Below the pieces are notes generated by a model. The model was not told the origin of the DNA, did not search any database, and was given only the letters and a program-made list of their open reading frames with translations. The translations under genes were made by a program, and so were the position numbers. 13,101 nt of DNA from JBGTCD01 sp041749015 (GTDB lineage Bacteria > Bacteroidota > Bacteroidia > Cytophagales > Cyclobacteriaceae). Shown in pieces: positions 13,043-13,101 of the stretch. Where the stretch lies: contig JBGTCD010000088.1 of assembly GCA_041749015.1 (NCBI GenBank), positions 1 through 13,101 on the forward strand. The letters run 5' to 3'. Every line of letters starts with the position of its first letter. The stretch's first letter is position 1.

Positions 13043-13101
13043 ATGAGAGCGAATAAAATCAATATAAAGGCAGAGTCGTTTCCGTGGCAGGCAAAATTAA
13101 T
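13043..13101 (+). CDS. Possible start of a gene cut by the right edge
   Basis: ATG 13043 opens a frame that continues to the window edge (19 codons, MRANKINIKAESFPWQAKL). It lies 194 bases after the CNNM/CBS gene stop. The fragment is too short to assign. The gap between 12849 and 13042 shows no gene, terminator or repeat that I can support. Confidence 0.4.
   Translation, partial: MRANKINIKAESFPWQAKL

Overview
The window looks like chromosomal DNA of a Bacteroidota member, probably a Cytophagales/Cyclobacteriaceae-type marine or soil bacterium. This is inferred from the AT-rich sequence, the scarcity of Shine-Dalgarno sites at convincing spacing, lipoprotein signals followed by acidic residues, and protein families that are common in that phylum (heparin-lyase-like lipoprotein, DUF1801, DUF2200, phytochrome-type histidine kinase). 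No marker gene fixes the genus. Every gene I can support lies on the + strand. I see no rRNA, tRNA, CRISPR array, insertion sequence or phage gene.

Layout. The left edge holds the C-terminus of a glyoxalase-fold (VOC) protein. Next come two exported alpha/beta-hydrolases: a PHB-depolymerase/LpqC-like lipoprotein (169-1158) and a BAAT-C-like hydrolase with a signal peptide (1250-2176). Two small conserved cytoplasmic proteins follow (DUF1801, DUF2200), then the mechanosensitive channel MscL (3106-3528) and a polysaccharide-lyase lipoprotein (3626-4486). A cluster at 4530-7097 contains an antibiotic-biosynthesis-monooxygenase-like gene broken by one in-frame TAG, a cobalamin-binding sensor protein and a soluble histidine kinase. 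The stop of the broken gene overlaps the start of the B12 gene (TAATG), and the kinase begins one base after the B12 gene ends. Downstream are an App1/DUF2183 phosphatase-like protein, an unrecognised 378-residue protein, a frameshifted outer-membrane beta-barrel gene, an exported protein of unknown function, a second DUF1801 protein and a CNNM/CBS membrane protein. The right edge may hold the first 19 codons of another gene.

The most interesting part is the B12 protein plus kinase pair. The B12 protein has the W-x9-E-H motif and the G-E-x-H-E-x-G loop typical of CarH/LitR adenosylcobalamin photoreceptors. In place of their MerR DNA-binding domain it has an unassigned helical N-terminal region. 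The adjacent kinase has no membrane segment. I infer a cobalamin-based light or B12 sensor that signals through a phosphorelay instead of binding DNA itself. The output is unknown, since no response regulator is in the window.

Two genes are disrupted by small lesions (a nonsense codon at 4617 and a frameshift near 10257-10296). These are either recent pseudogenes or sequence errors. TAG ends several neighbouring intact genes, so recoding is unlikely.
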